Shown: positions 23,651 to 37,164, counted from the stretch's first letter. The stretch is 64,000 nucleotides of DNA from Mugil cephalus (GCF_022458985.1 NC_061770.1:4031001-4095000); one strand, 5' to 3'. The notes: generated by a model from the sequence alone, not told the origin. Made by a program: numbers and translations.

Positions 23651-24228
23651 GCATCTGTACACAGTGTTACAGTGTTCTCTTTGCACAAACTACTGTATGT
23701 AGCCCTCAATCTTTCATCTTATTAAAACAATGATTTATCTGTAAAGTTTAGATTAAATTTAATTGATCAAATACAGTGACAGCAATGGAATGTAAGGACA
23801 TGCAATGAATTTGTCTCCAGCAGTTATATCTTGTGTAGAATCTACACAAGATTAAAAAAAAATAAAAATAGAATAAAGATATAAAATACAATAAACTCGT
23901 ATTGAATTTATTAGAAATGATATTAGGCTTATATAGTGTCATCCAGTTTATAGAAAAAAAAAAAAACAGGGATGTACAGGAGCCACCCACAAAGAAATGT
24001 AGGACATCTAGTCACCTAGTGGATAAAAGGAACAACAACACACTGCCCCTTTGAAATAACTGTACTGCCTAAAATATTTATTGTCATGATAGGAATATAC
24101 AGAGTAAGCCATATTGGCTCATTACACAATAATAGTTGTTATGGAAAAAAACATTATAGACTATTGTTTAAAATAAATGTGAAAACCTAATTCTTACCTT
24201 TGCTTAAATTACATATCATGTCATAAGT

Positions 24229-24500
24229 ATGCAACACCATTATGTGCCATGCCAAGCAGTGGTTTTCCTTCACCAAGCACCTGGTCAGTGCCACTCCAAG
24301 GAGACTTGTTCCCACAACACAACAGAACGTTCAAAGATTCAGCACTGGATACCACGGTGGAAGCCTATCCCTCACTGGACAAGGCCAGGCCCTCATCTAC
24401 AGAAAGAGGAGTTCCAGAGTTGCAGTAGTGCTGCACCAATGACAGCGTCAGAATCTGAGAGGTGCTTCTCAACTTCAAGTGATGCTAAATAGCAAAGCTT
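24229..24500 (+). pseudogene. hAT transposase C-terminal (dimerisation) fragment
   Basis: APMTASESERCFST followed by a stop a few codons later resembles the hAT C-terminal dimerisation motif (T.SE.ERCFST). The preceding residues include a basic stretch YRKRSSR. It is probably the 3' part of the relic upstream or a relative. Confidence 0.6.
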
Positions 24501-27500
24501 CAGGAGTGGGACCACACCCCAACCATGCCCCTTCTGGCTTAAATACCCACCCATGGATTCTCTCATGAAGCTTCCCCACATCACACTCAAATTGTTCCAT
24601 CGTCATATTCATATCCATCCTTATTCATTCATCAATAAATTGTTAATCCGTCCCTCAGGTTGGAAGTGTGGTCCTTGCTAGTGAAACAGGATAAAAACTT
24701 TCCTTAGGAATTCTATGGCACAAGATCGCCTCAGCGCTCTGGCAATGCTCTCCATAGAGCTTCTATCAACTAGCAGCCCACAGATACTCCTTCACCACAC
24801 ATTTTTGTATATACTTTGTATTTTGTTTGTTTTCATTGTCCTATTGCTTGATCCTTGTTCCTTAAAAGCGTCTTTTAGTTGCACGTCATGTTGGTCACTG
24901 GTGCCTTAAATCGAACCCTGGGAACAATGTAGTTTTCTGAATCTGAATGTTGGACAAATATGTTTACAGCGTGGTACTAAATACGCGGTACTAGATGATT
25001 TCTTTAATGACGGCACTGGTACAGTTTTACACAACTCAGTTGTTGAAATAATGGTAAAGCTTAAGGTTCTGTATAAATACAGTTGTGGAAGCTTTGAGGA
25101 ACAGCTGGTCTCAGGTAGTTATCTGTCTGCCTCAGGTCCATTCTGCCACTTTGATCATTTCTGAATTAGCTGTTTTAAGTTAGCTAGTTGTCTGCATGCA
25201 TCTGAAACCTGCTCCTGTCTCTTAAAATAATATTATAATCCAATGGTTAAAAAGCCTTTTAAAGAATCTGTATCCAAAAATGGTGCCAATTACTAAATTT
25301 CAAGTTTGTATTAAGCCAAGCAAAAGTAGCAAGTCCCTAAAATGTGCATGCTTTCATGAAACACAAGTGCAAAAGCAGTGGCCTTCCCAAGTTTATGATG
25401 CATCCCTGAGGAAACTGCCTGCAGTCCCACACAGTCTTTGCGAATGACAAAAGCCAAGAAATAATATCCACGGGACATCGCAGGGTAGTGATAATAAAAT
25501 ACCCATCGATATACACTAAAACCAATCAACCAACACTAGTGACAACATACAGATACGAGAAACTCTACCAGCTCAAGTCATGCAGAGACGACTTACTATT
25601 TATCTTCAAAAGATAATCCTCAAACCTTTACTGGTGAAGAAGCGTACTGTGCATGAAAGAATTGCTACAAACAAATATGACACAAGACACCTGGCAGCAT
25701 TACAAGAGAACTCAAATGCAAACAGAAGAAAAGTTTCCATGGACATCACTGGTCATAGAAGTTCATTAGTTCATTTTCAGTGACCCGAGGATCCTTCTGT
25801 GTGTCTGTGAGGATGTTTCCATGAAAGAATGTGTTGATCTTTCAATCCTTCATTGTCTGCAACAAGTGTACAAGTACACACATGAATCTATGATACACTA
25901 CTGACTTCATAGAACAACTAACCATCACAGTTGTTAATATTATGAGGATAAGACAAGGATGGATACCCATTTGTTACTGTTGTATTTTCAATCATACAAG
26001 AATGACAGAGCTATCCACATCTCACATCAACACAGAATCATCACCTCAACAGGGACTCCAGCAGCCATCTCAGACAGGGAACCAGCATGACTCATCGCGC
26101 TTTATTTGTCTGTTGTGTCTGTGAATATTGGCTCTGATACGGACTGTTGACACTATTAAGGACTGCAAATAACATTTATCGTAAACCACATTTGTGAGAA
26201 CAACATATCTATGTTTGTCTGTCCGGAAGAGGCCAAGAGTTTGCTGTTACATTGAACCAGGCGTGATATTACAAAAAGTTCCTACTAGTAAAGTTGCTAC
26301 TGAGTAATGACTTGTTTCGCATCACTCAGCAGGTGCTCGACATAGACATAGACTTTATTAGCATCCAGGTATTCAACAAGTGTACACAGAAATAAATGTC
26401 ATTGCAGATGAAGACTGGCTACGTGTAAAGGTGAGTATGTTGACAGTTATTTTAGCAGCGTGCATAGAACAGTATAATGTACAATGTATTGCATGAAATA
26501 AAATGAACAAATTTCAGCAGTACTGAAGACTTATCTGTAGTAATAGCTGTAATGGAAGACAAAAGTGATTATGCAGGCCCAGTACTACAAGAAAAATATA
26601 GAAAAATATATATAAGAATATATAAAGAAACAGAAATAGATTACTATGTAATAGCTAGAATTAGTCTTCTAATGTTATACACACACACACATACATATGT
26701 AGCTTATGTAGAAGATCAGAACTGACAAAAACTGTGATGAATTCATCTGAGTAATGGAGCACCACCTTAAATTTGAACTTGCGTACAAAATTGCACAGAC
26801 ACGAGTCATCACCAACTGTTGGGTTTCTCTGGCAGATGTGTAAATTTCAGATAAAATGACTCCAACCACAGCATGTGGTAACAAGGAAAGATTTATTTTG
26901 GGGATGGAAAGAGGAAATCACAAGAAAGTTTGATGACTTTCTCTCTAAAAACAAAAGGAGAAGCAGACTCACACAATTGCCAAATAGTAAATAATTCGTC
27001 ATTGTTCTTAACTGTACCCGGTCATGTAGGTCAAGAGTATGAAAGCTAGAGCAATAGAAATTAATATGTATTGTGGCATAGAACAGAATTCACACTTTTG
27101 AGCATTTTTATTCTTGATGATCAAAATTTACACCCAATATCCAATGTGAAAACTTGTCTTGCAACAGTATCTTCATTTCACTTTTACCTCTTGTGGACTG
27201 AGACATGTTGATATGAATGTTTCAAAAGTTCTTATTTATTATAGTATTTATTTATTGCCAACACACACATTGGCGTGTTTCACGTATTAGTTATTTCTGC
27301 TGAAACATCAGCAGTCTCCGCCTGACCTGAAACATACACTGTCATTGTGGCCAAGACTTTCACTGCACAAATAACTCTTAATGTAATCTTTTGTAGATAA
27401 ACCGTCTGCTAACTATATAATAATTTCCTCTCCCTCTCTCTCCCCACCACAGATCTCAGAAATCACTCTCTATAAACAGACAGAGAGCAAACATTACAGA

Positions 27501-28080
27501 GAAAATCTGATAGTTTTCACAAAAATAGTTTTTATAGATTACGCAAATAAAACTATATCTGAAAAGTTACACAGAATAAATTATAAAAGTTTGTAGAAAA
27601 TAGTCTTCATTTATATTTCAGGTTATTTTGAAAGAAATTAAGAGGGTTTTAAGTTATTTTAAGTTCAGTTCAGAAACAGTACCAACCACTTCCATCAGGA
27701 AAGAAGTACAGGAACATTAAAACAAAGACAAACAGGCTAACAGACAGCCTCTTTCCCACAGCTGTTAAAGCAATTACTCCCCCATAGTGAAACACACTGT
27801 TGGTTACATCTGACCATGGACAAGCAATGGGATACGCGGGCTGTGAAGAGATTCATCATGTCTGTGGCTGAATTGCTGTCTACTAGTGGTGTTCACAGGT
27901 GATGGTGAAATGCAGAATGAGATGGACAGGTAATGTGTTGCGGCGGCTACAGTAATGGGTGGATTGTATAGGACAGGTAAAACTTTTGGTATTACCTGTC
28001 GGCCTGCAGTCACTAGTCATGAACTTTGGGCAGTGACTGGCATCACGGATAGCAGACAGCACCCACAAGAAGTTTCCCAC
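24501..28080. other. Repeat-rich spacer, nothing coding recognised
   Basis: No exon with protein similarity was seen. The sequence includes short A/T tracts and a CATAGACATAGACTTTATTAG stretch near 26.34 kb like a fish LINE tail. The frames at 25.31-25.53 and 25.58-25.78 kb look like no known family. Confidence 0.45.
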
Positions 28081-28082
28081 GT

Positions 28083-28172
28083 AGAGTAGCTGGTCTCAGC
28101 CTTACAGACAGAGTAAGGAGCTCAGCAATCTGGAGGGAGCTCAGAGTCGAGCCGCTGCTCCTTCACATGTGC
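28083..28172 (+). mobile_element. LINE-derived fragment
   Basis: Reads like AGTAAGGAGCTCAGCAATCT, then GGAGGGAGCTCAGAGTCGAG and CCGCTGCTCCTT, a stereotyped piece of a common fish non-LTR-derived repeat, related to the fragment near 11.1 kb in the opposite orientation. Confidence 0.5.
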
Positions 28173-28244
28173 AAAAAATTAGTTTCTAAACTTATTTAAA
28201 GTGTAAAAATGTTACATAAAGCAAGATATTTAATGAACTAGGAA

Positions 28245-29165
28245 TTGAAATATACTACTATAGGCCTCTGCAGATCCCGATTTACCGGAGACCCAGACAG
28301 CGGTCAATCAGATTTTGGAGTAATTGGTCAAATCGAAATTCTTATCCCGAAAACAATTGGCTTATTTGAAAGGGGACACAAATTCACAGACGAGCTATTT
28401 TTACCTCCTGCCAAAAATACACAAGCCTCCCATATCCACGTTTCAGATTGCGTGAGTGAATCTTATGGCTTTCAGGACACCTCAGATTTCGTTGCCAGGA
28501 TTCAGGAGCTGCATGTAGTAGGACCATGTCTCTTGTTTACCATGAACGTAGAGAGTCTCTACACCAACATAGAAATGGAAATGGGCGTAGGAGCGATCCG
28601 CAGGCTAAGAGGCACCCGGACCAGGCCAGACCAGACGAACACCTACTTTCAGTCTTGCAGCTCAATCTGACCTGCAACGACTTTGAGTTCAATGTGGACT
28701 ACTATTTGCAGGTCAAGGGGACAGCAATGGTGAAAAGGTTTTCCCCAGCCTACACAAATATATACATGGCCTTCGGATGGCCTTCAGGAAATGCCCCAGG
28801 CAACCTTGGGTATATAGGCGATACTTGAATGACATTTTTGGGATCTGGACACATTCCAAGGAGGAGTTCTTAGACTTTGTGGCCATCCTGAACTGCCATC
28901 ACCCCTCAATCAAAGTTCAACCAATGTTGTAAGAGAAAGAGATGGATTTTCTGGATACAACCATTTTCAAGGATAGTAGCTTCACAGAGACAGGACATCT
29001 GGACACGCAAGTCTTTTTCAAGCCCACAGATTCTCATGCACTTCTGCATCAGAGCAGCTTCCATCCAAAGCAAATGTGTTTAAGGGGATAGCATCAGCCT
29101 AGAGCCAGTCCATCTTCAGGCTCAACTGTGGCTAATGCATCAGCTGAGGGAAAGACTGTCACCAT
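28245..29165 (+). pseudogene. Penelope-like element reverse transcriptase relic
   Basis: Three frames together give LFTMNVESLYTNIEME (~28.53 kb), NDFEFNVDYYLQVKGTAM and SPAYTNIYMAF (~28.77 kb), then RRYLNDIFGIWTHSKEEFL and MDFLDTTIF, then VFFKPTDSHALLH (~29.03 kb). This order is that of Penelope-like reverse transcriptases. The catalytic box reads YLND (28822-28833), with AAT where the first catalytic Asp is expected. Frameshifts and an internal TAA show it is inactive. No GIY-YIG endonuclease part was recognised. Confidence 0.82.
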
Positions 29166-29952
29166 ACAGTATACATTCAATTTCTGCATATAAGAAGAAT
29201 TACACCCAAAGGGAAATTAATATAGTCAAAGTACCTCATTAATATTTGTGTATATGTATGCATGTTTTTCATCTTCGGTCCATCTCCATCCTCTACAGAG
29301 CTCTGCCTCGCACCCCCATCCTCTGTGCCCACTGTCCCTTGTGCTGTACACTGTTGCATCTGCAAAGTCGTTCTGTTAAGAACTGTTGTTCTTACACTGT
29401 AAATTATTTTTGCACATTGCTGTTGCAGTTTTTTGAAACCAAAAATAATAAAACAAAAAATATAATGTTTGTGCATTTTAACTGATTCAGGGAAGTTTTG
29501 ACTGTGCCTGCTGTCGAGTTGCAACGTCATTACAGCTGAAATAACAGCATGTAGTAGGTGTGTGCATAATCAATAATCAGCTGGCAGAATTAGGGGGCCG
29601 CAAAAACAAATTTTTTAGGGTCCCATGGAGGCTTGAGGCATGATTAGCTGATACAATCTTTAAAAGGAAAATGTGGGTTTTGTCTGAACTGTGGTCTATT
29701 TAGTCACAGTGGAGGGCATGTTGGTCCATTTGGGCTATTCTGGTGATGCACTGTCAAACAGAGACAGAAAGGATTTTTTTTCTTATCACATTTAAAAATA
29801 GTAATAGCTATTTTCCCCTGAGGAGGAGCATTAGGGCACACTTGCTGCTTTGTCAGTTCAGTGTCTCTGTTACTTGATATACTGACTTCAGATTTGCTTT
29901 GGTGACTGTTAGTTTTGTTTTGATTGGTCCGCCTGCTGCAGTAATTCTTCTT

Positions 29953-30208
29953 GGCTATGGCTCAGTAGGTAGAGCGGATTGTCCATGAACCGAAGGGTTA
30001 GCGGTTTGATCCCCTGAGTGTGCCATATGCCGAAGTGTCCTTGAGCAAGATACTGAACCCACAAGTGGCTCCCAGTGCAACTGGCGCTGGTGTGTGAATG
30101 TGTGTGTGCTTGTGTGAGCGAATGGGTGGATGTGTCTCTGACTGTAAAAGTGCTTTGAGTACCTTTGAGTAGGTAGAAAAGCGCTATATAAGAGCAAGAC
30201 CATTCTTT
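29953..30208 (+). mobile_element. tRNA-derived SINE
   Basis: The head has an A box (TGGCTCAGTAGGTAGAGC, 29959-29976) and a B box (GGTTTGATCC, 30003-30012). A stereotyped body follows: CGAAGTGTCCTTGAGCAAGA, CTCCCAGTGCAACTGGCGC, a TGTGTG stretch, and a tail AAAAGCGCTATATAAGAGCA. A second copy is at 31.34 kb. Confidence 0.85.
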
Positions 30209-31335
30209 ACAGCAGGTGGTATTCATCATCTTTTATCATAGCCAGTTGATCATCCACTTTTCATTAGATCATTTCCTTTCAAACACATAACTATTCATTT
30301 ATTCCCCTTATTTTTGTCCCTGTGCCACAGCAATCATTGACCCTGCATTCCACACCCTCATCCTTGTCTACTGCCACTGACCTACTTTTTTCTTCATATT
30401 TCCTACATGAAAATAGTAATATACTCCACAACTTCATTTCCTAGGATCCTACAATAAAATGTCAAGTACTAAGTCTGTTGTGACTAGTTCTTCATCTACT
30501 TATAACTAGTTGGTAACTACTAGTTGGACTATTTTTCACCACTCTAACTTTCATTTTTCATTTTTCCATGCCTCTCTTTTTTCCATCTGTCTGTTGGCTT
30601 CTGCTTATCCTGGTCCAGGATGCCAGGGCAGCAGCTTCCGCAGGTCCAGACGGCCCAGCCACTTCCACTCTACTGTGTGTAGTTTACCAGAGTCAGACCA
30701 CCTAGCCCGTGGCAGGATTTCTAAACAAGAATTACAGAGTCACTGGAGTCTTGCTTAAAAGTTGTATTTGCAGCAAGGAGCCAATACATGCACTATATCA
30801 AACACAGAATCAACAGACAATAGTAAGGTTTCATTCACTCATATACATAAACATAGCTCCCAAATTGGATACAGTTACAGAGAGACAGTTTTATGTGAAA
30901 TTAACTAATATAGCAAAGGAGTTTTAGTGCAGCTATGCCTGTGCCTTATCTGTGGGAGGTTTCCTCTCCTGGCGTATCTGTGACTTCAAAGTCTAGTTTT
31001 TGATCAAACATAAAAAATACATCATACATGTCAAGCAGTTTAACATTCTATTCTTCCAGAGTTGCCCAGAGTGAGCAGGTGTTAGGTGAAAAAGCAAATC
31101 ACCACCCTTGCAATGAGGATCTTGAAGTCAGCGTCTCTTTACTCCAGCAGTGCACAGAATCTCACACAACACAAGGTTATGGGAGAGGAGCTCCCCGAAG
31201 GAGAGGAGCTCTGAACACTCCTTGAACCGATTGATTCTCTACAGAGGCATTTATTTATGAATTAATACAACCTCTTTATTAAACCTACTATTTTTCTATC
31301 AGTGGGTATGGGAATAGTCACAAGTCCCCAACTTC
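30209..31335. other. Spacer without recognised genes
   Basis: AT-rich sequence with several ~70-residue open frames of no known family. Nothing else can be supported. Confidence 0.4.
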
Positions 31336-31337
31336 AA

Positions 31338-31458
31338 GTCCTCCATAGAGTCTTGTCTTGCTCAAGGACACTTCGGCATATATGGCACATTACTAGGATC
31401 AAACCCCTAACCCTTCAATTCATAGACAACCCACTCTACCTACTGAGGCACAGCTGCA
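31338..31458 (-). mobile_element. tRNA-derived SINE, truncated, reverse orientation
   Basis: On the minus strand it reads GCCTCAGTAGGTAGAGTGGG (A box), GGGTTTGATCCTAG (B box) and CCGAAGTGTCCTTGAGCAAG, the same family as the copy at 29.95 kb. The body and tail beyond ~120 bases are missing. Confidence 0.8.
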
Positions 31459-32477
31459 CCAAATGCTTCAGGACTTCTGTGCTAGACACTGGTTGTGCGT
31501 TCAGATATCATGTTCACGCTCAAGTTGCTCATAAGTGTACCTTGTACCAGAACACTGCTGGCCAAATGTTGATGATAGACTCTGTGGTGATTTGGTGATC
31601 CAGCCTCCAGAAGAGCTTAACATGCATGCTTGGATGTTTGTGGTACGGAATCGGACATTGCCATGTTCAAATCCTCCATTGCAGAAGTGGCTACAAGGAT
31701 GAGTGGCTCATTGGTGCTAGTCCTGTCTGCAACCAAGCTGAAGAAGGATGCCTTTCGGCCCTGGTTAGCCAAAGGGGTCTTCAGAAGCAGCAGTCTCCAG
31801 AATGACGATAGCTTTAATATTTGCTTGTATAAAAACTCAGGTGTGGGAGGAGTTCTGGGAGGTTGAGGAGAAGATCTTTTGGCTGGCCTCATGAAAACTC
31901 TGGCTACCTGTACCACAAAATCAGGATCGCAAAGTAGGGTTTAGCTCTGCTGGGATCAACTGGAGAAAGGAACTGCTGATCCAGAGAGTCTCTGCTTGTT
32001 TGCTTGTGTATTTGGTTTCTCTTCTAAACTTTAACCTCTGAACACTCCATTTTCACATTATGTACATTCCATTAAAGTTCATTTTGTGTGTACTCAACCT
32101 TCCCATCAGCTGTGTTTGTCTGCTCAAGTTTAACCCCATAATAGACTTACTGTGTTTGAAGGTAAAAAGTTCACCTCTGTGGAGTCACATTATAAAATGA
32201 TTTAATAAAACACTGTGTGTTGAAAACATATTTTTATTAGTTTGAGCTGAAAAGCTGAAATCTTAATCCCTTTAACACCAAGAAAAAAGGCAGTTTTCAC
32301 TCCATTGGGTGAGTTAAAAGAACAATCAGTGATTTTTTTTTTTTTTTTTTAACAAACCCAGTAGTTTTAAAAACGTTGAGCTCTACCAAATGGTTGAGAT
32401 GTCAGGTAATGGTTTAAATATGGAAGACCATGCAAATACCAGAAACAATAAATTAATTCAAGTCAAATAAAAATATT

Positions 32478-32480
<3 letters not shown>
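31459..32480. other. Spacer, one unassigned open frame
   Basis: An open frame 31630-31866 (plus) has SSIAEVATRMSGSLVLVLSA but matches no family known to me. It may be a degraded element. The rest is AT-rich. Confidence 0.35.
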
Positions 32481-32548
<68 letters not shown>

Positions 32549-32568
32549 TATATATATATATATATACA
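32481..32568. repeat. (TA)n microsatellite
   Basis: About 85 bases of TA dinucleotides with a few interruptions (TATGTC). Confidence 0.95.
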
Positions 32569-32874
32569 CAGAAAATTTCTGGGGCATTGGATACAATTTA
32601 TTTCTTCTTGAAATTTGTACTTGTGTGCAACACCACTAAATTGTATGTTGCAGTGTAAATGTAATTACATTGTAGTTGCATTGAATTGTACTATAACATT
32701 TTAGGTTACAGTCATTTTTACATTCAAAACAATACCAAAGACAAACAAAATATTTGTAATGAGCATTCTCAATACATTTTCCATTTACTCAACACACCTC
32801 ATCTGTGATCTTACGCCCATCTGCACTCTTTTTCAGAGGCTTTTTCTGAGCTCTCTAAAAACATTTCCGAACAT

Positions 32875-33600
32875 TGCATTGCAGTGCATTGGATTCACTC
32901 TACCTCTAAACGAGCCCGATTTGTATGCAAACATAGGAAAATGTGGCATTTCTGACATTTCCACCATGACCTCTTTGGTCAAAGGTAGCATTGCTGTCCC
33001 TCTTCACAGTGTGAAAGCGTGTCCCACATTGTCATAGCGCACATCTGGTTGTGGTGGCTGTTGTATGGCTGACGTCTGTGGTGGTTGTGAGCTGAATGGT
33101 GGTCGACCGGCACTGGGTGCTTGTTTATTGGCCTGGTTCAAACTGTGGCCGACTGCCAGGCGGAACCGCTTGAGAGACATCGGTCCTCAAGCGGATTTCT
33201 GGTTCAGGAGGCCACTGTCCCTTTTGTAGACCAGCCAGGAAATTGTGATGCACAGATCAAGGATGTATACAGACAGGGGAACATACCATCTCCTTGATTT
33301 GGTACAGGTGTACAGGTATGTCAGAGAGATCAATTCCCCACATATACTCAGTGTAGGCAGGGATGAGTGATGGGCATATGATGTTGATCTTTGTGCTGGA
33401 CACTATGCTCCATCTTACTATCGAAAGGGCGTGATCACAGATCACACCTGCTCTTCATCAGGCCTTTGTCTGCCATCAAGGTGGCTCCACCAGTATGCTC
33501 TGGTCGTACAGTGCTGATGACACACAGGGAGGTATCTAGGTTTTGGACCAAGTTGAAACTTGTCAAGATGAGACACAGCCTGGTAGAATAACCAAATAAC
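32875..33600 (-). pseudogene. piggyBac-like transposase C-terminal relic
   Basis: The minus-strand translation gives CPSLIPAYTEYMWGIDLSDI then HLYQIK (~33.3 kb), corresponding to the piggyBac Y...MGGVDxxD motif with Gly to Trp. Near 32.9 kb it gives CQKCHIFLCLHTNR, the C-terminal cysteine-rich domain. Stops break every frame. It is a different family and orientation from the element at 16.4 kb. Confidence 0.68.
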
Positions 33601-34739
33601 TTTTCATTTTCATAACAAAAAAGTACATTTTAGTTGCACTAGCTTAATTTTCTTACCATCAAGCAACAAATCAACCATTTGGAAAAACATGTTTTAAAAG
33701 ATGATTAAATATTTAAATTCTTTTTTTTTTCTTTTTCTTTTTTTTTTTTTTTTGTGGAATCATGCAATATAATTCTGTTAAGTGACACGTTTAACACTAT
33801 GATATGACAAAAAACTATTCCTACCTCTCAAGATTTTCCCCAAAACAGTCAATATGTCAAGCCAGATTTTCATGTTTCTGACGTCCTTGGCGGAGGTGGG
33901 TTGAAGAAGCATACTATGTAAAAACAGCGCCCTATAGTTGAACTTTTTATAACATACCATAACTCTACTGAGTGCTGGAGATGGCTCAACCAGGTTGATT
34001 CAAGTTAGGATTCCCTCTATTTGTGATATTGTGTCCCAACATATGATCAACCATTTGGTTGAGTGGGCAGTTAAAGAGTTTACTGTAACAATAATTTAAC
34101 TAATGAACTTAACGGTAGAATAAAATGTCACACAATTTTATCATATTTTTTGTACACTTAAAAGATATGAGACTTTATGTCCTGTATATACATGGATGCA
34201 CTTGCCCACACATCATCACTACTGAAAACAATGTGTTACTTAAGAAACCTCGATGTGTCATATAATGTATAACACATGTAAACATTATGGTGAGTAATTT
34301 TATATGTGTGGCCATTTAGGAAATAATTCATATTTGCTCTCGCACTTACTGTCATACTCTCTTACAAACACTACTATATCACGCACACATACTATCAAAC
34401 TCTCTCACAAATATTACTATGGTCACAATTACTAAAACAGGAAGTTAGTAAAACAGAAAACAGTATAAAGCCTCATTCCTTGATTGGTGCACAGCTCTAC
34501 TGCTAGCTAAATTGAAGCTGTGTAGGAGAACTGAAATCAAGAAGGCAGCTTTATAAGTACTTTTTTTAATGTTCTTTTTCAAAGCAGCTTTTTGTTAGCA
34601 GTAAATGGTAATGAGGAGAGTTTTAGGATTTTGTTCACTAGTGCAATTAGGTGCCTTCAGCACATTGGAAGGGAAACTGACAGAGGTGGATATGACAGCA
34701 TGATTTTGGATCGATTATTCTTTGAGCTTAATAGATATT
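33601..34739. other. AT-rich spacer with T tract
   Basis: Contains a T-rich tract near 33.72-33.75 kb and no recognisable gene. Confidence 0.45.
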
Positions 34740-35828
34740 AGGGCTGGGCATATCAATCTAAATATCGATAGTATCGATACCAAGGCCAGCATCGGTATCG
34801 GATCGATACTAGCGTGCTGAGATCAATATTTTTGTTAAAGTTTTTCGGCTTTTTCTCCATCCTCATCTCTAGTGAAAGGTGGATATGGACAGAGTTTGAT
34901 ACTCAAATCCTAGCATCACAGCAGCATCTCACAGCTGGAACTGATGCCATTATTGAAATGCATCGGTATTCGGAAGAGAAGACAACTACACGGGATGCAG
35001 ACTCACTTCTGTGGTGGAAAATGAATGAACCAACATTTCCCTCTCTGTGCGGTTTTTATATTTATTATAACATTGTTGCTTTTGTTTACTTATTTGCTCA
35101 ACTGACTACTGTTACTGACTTTATTTTCCATTGTTGTTGTGTTGTTTACATTGTTATATTTGTATTTTTGGTACATTGTTTATTTTTCTTATGTTGCACT
35201 AATGACTGTTTTTCTAAAACAAACGTATGCAGTTTTGTCAAAAATACAAACTATTTTGAGTTACGTTAATTCAAAAACCGTGTACTTTAACAGATCGCTG
35301 AAGATACACTCGGTTCTGAAGGGCTAAAAAAGGCTAGAACAAGGCGCTCATGAATAGTAGTAAATTCAGTTGTTATAGGAAATAATAGCTTTTCCTTTAA
35401 AAAATCATATAAAATAGAGTGTGCATACAGTGGGTGTAAAAAAAAAAGGTGTGTGTGGTTGGTACTACATAAGAGAACTACTCTGCATTGCTTTGGAGTC
35501 ACTGGGTCACATAGCTTAGGAGGTATTGAAAAAAAAGACACCGTTCCTTATTTTGAATATCTGTGGAATATCCGAATATCCAATATCAAACCAACTTCAC
35601 CTCGGTGTAATACAGACACACACAATATCAGCCTGTCCTCTATTTTGTCTTTCATGCTGGGATGCACACACGCTCTCTCACCTGACGGCTAAAACAATTG
35701 TATGCAGCAAATGGGGTAAAATTATTCATTGATCATGACATTTCAAGAAAGGCATAGGTATCGGCGATACTAGCCACGTATTTACTTGGTATCGGATCAA
35801 CACTAAAATCCCCAGTATTCGCCACTGA
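34740..35828 (+). mobile_element. Deleted hAT element with C-terminal domain fragment
   Basis: The left part carries AGGGCTGGGCATATCAATC and repeated ATCGATA motifs (TATCGATACC, GGATCGATAC), as in a fish hAT family. Similar GGTATCGG...GATAC motifs recur on the right at 35.75-35.80 kb. A frame at ~34.97 kb reads HRYSEEKTTTRDADSLLWWK, resembling the hAT dimerisation domain (DxLxWWK). The termini are degraded. Confidence 0.6.
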
Positions 35829-37160
35829 TTGTTTATAAACTATGGAGAAACCCATCGTGACGTCACCCATTGGATTCTGAATCTCAAAAATGAAGCCCAG
35901 AGTGGGTGGAGCCTGCGGTCGCCATGTTGGATGAGCTTTACTCCACCCACACTTGGATACTCCAGATAATGATATGGGGGTCGTGTTGGAGCGGAGCTAA
36001 AGCAGCCTGAACGAACTTGCCTACCCAGCTCTGTGCTACTGGGTTAGCTCAGGCTACCGAGCTAGGATAATTGCTATCCGAGGTGCTAGCAGCCGGCTAA
36101 CACGGTCGCCTCGCTCCCGATTTGATGCCATTTGTCCCGACTAAAATATAATATATAAACACACTTATGAATTAGAAGTCAATGTCTTTAATGAAAAAAA
36201 TAGAGTTCTGTCACAAGTTATGGGTCACATTTCACATCTGGGCAATAATAAAAATCGGTGATGTAGTGATGACTTTCAAAGTGTTCTCTGCCCAGATGAG
36301 AAATCCTGATAGTCCAGTTCTTCATCTCATGTAGGACATCTGGATCACCTGAATTTTACGCAGACAAATAGACATGTAAAATAATATTGGTAAAGAATGT
36401 GTATGTGTATGAAATATTATTACGAATATTCACATTCTGGTTCCTCAGTCTTAATTTACATTACTAAGGAGGCCCTAAAGGGTCATACAAACACATTTTA
36501 TTCCATCCGTTTTCTCGTAATAACAATTTAGTTTTTCCTCCGTTATGTCGTGATAACGACATAATTTTCATCCATTTGCTCGTGATAAGGAGATAATTTC
36601 CCCCCGTTCTTCTCTCCTTTCACCCAGGAGAAACTGGTCACAAATGACCATCCCATAAGTCACCCACGTTTAGCTTCTAAATGATAAATGATGACGATAG
36701 ATATTACTTTTCATGGTGCTTATTTTCTAACATGACCTAACGTTATGTTCCTACTTAACGTGGTGGATAAATATTTCCGAAACAGACATACTTTATTTAA
36801 AACTATTATTAATTATTATTTACGTTCTGATTTAGCGGTTTGTTGGATAGCCTCCCATTAGCCTGGTTAACAAACTCTCTGGAAGGCTAGCCTAACGCTA
36901 ATTTATTAACTGGCTAATCAGAAAGTTAACTTCAGCTAGCGGACTGGCTATATTGGGCACTGACACCGACCATAAAAATAATTCTCCAAATTCACTTACC
37001 GGATGATCTTGTAGGAGGTGCAGCAAAGCAGACAGCTATTTTTATTTAAAATGATCAAAAATGGACCAAGTGCATTATAATATTAATTCAAGCAAGCTGA
37101 CAGCAACAGTATTAATATTTAATTCAGTGATGTGCTTTTGCTTGACTGTCCTATCATTTT
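35829..37160. other. Repeat-like spacer with short palindromes
   Basis: Contains a mirrored pair AGTGGGTGGAG...CTCCACCCACACT at 35.90-35.95 kb and a palindromic TTATGTCG...CGACATAA at 36.54-36.57 kb, both typical of decayed MITEs. No host exon was recognised. Confidence 0.4.
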
Positions 37161-37164
37161 TGCT

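Noticed and set aside
27804..28080. Two overlapping minus-strand frames (69 and 65 residues)
   Set aside because: No family similarity, and they adjoin a LINE-derived repeat.
29957..30030. A functional tRNA gene
   Set aside because: A and B boxes are present, but the cloverleaf is imperfect and the sequence continues into a SINE body and tail.
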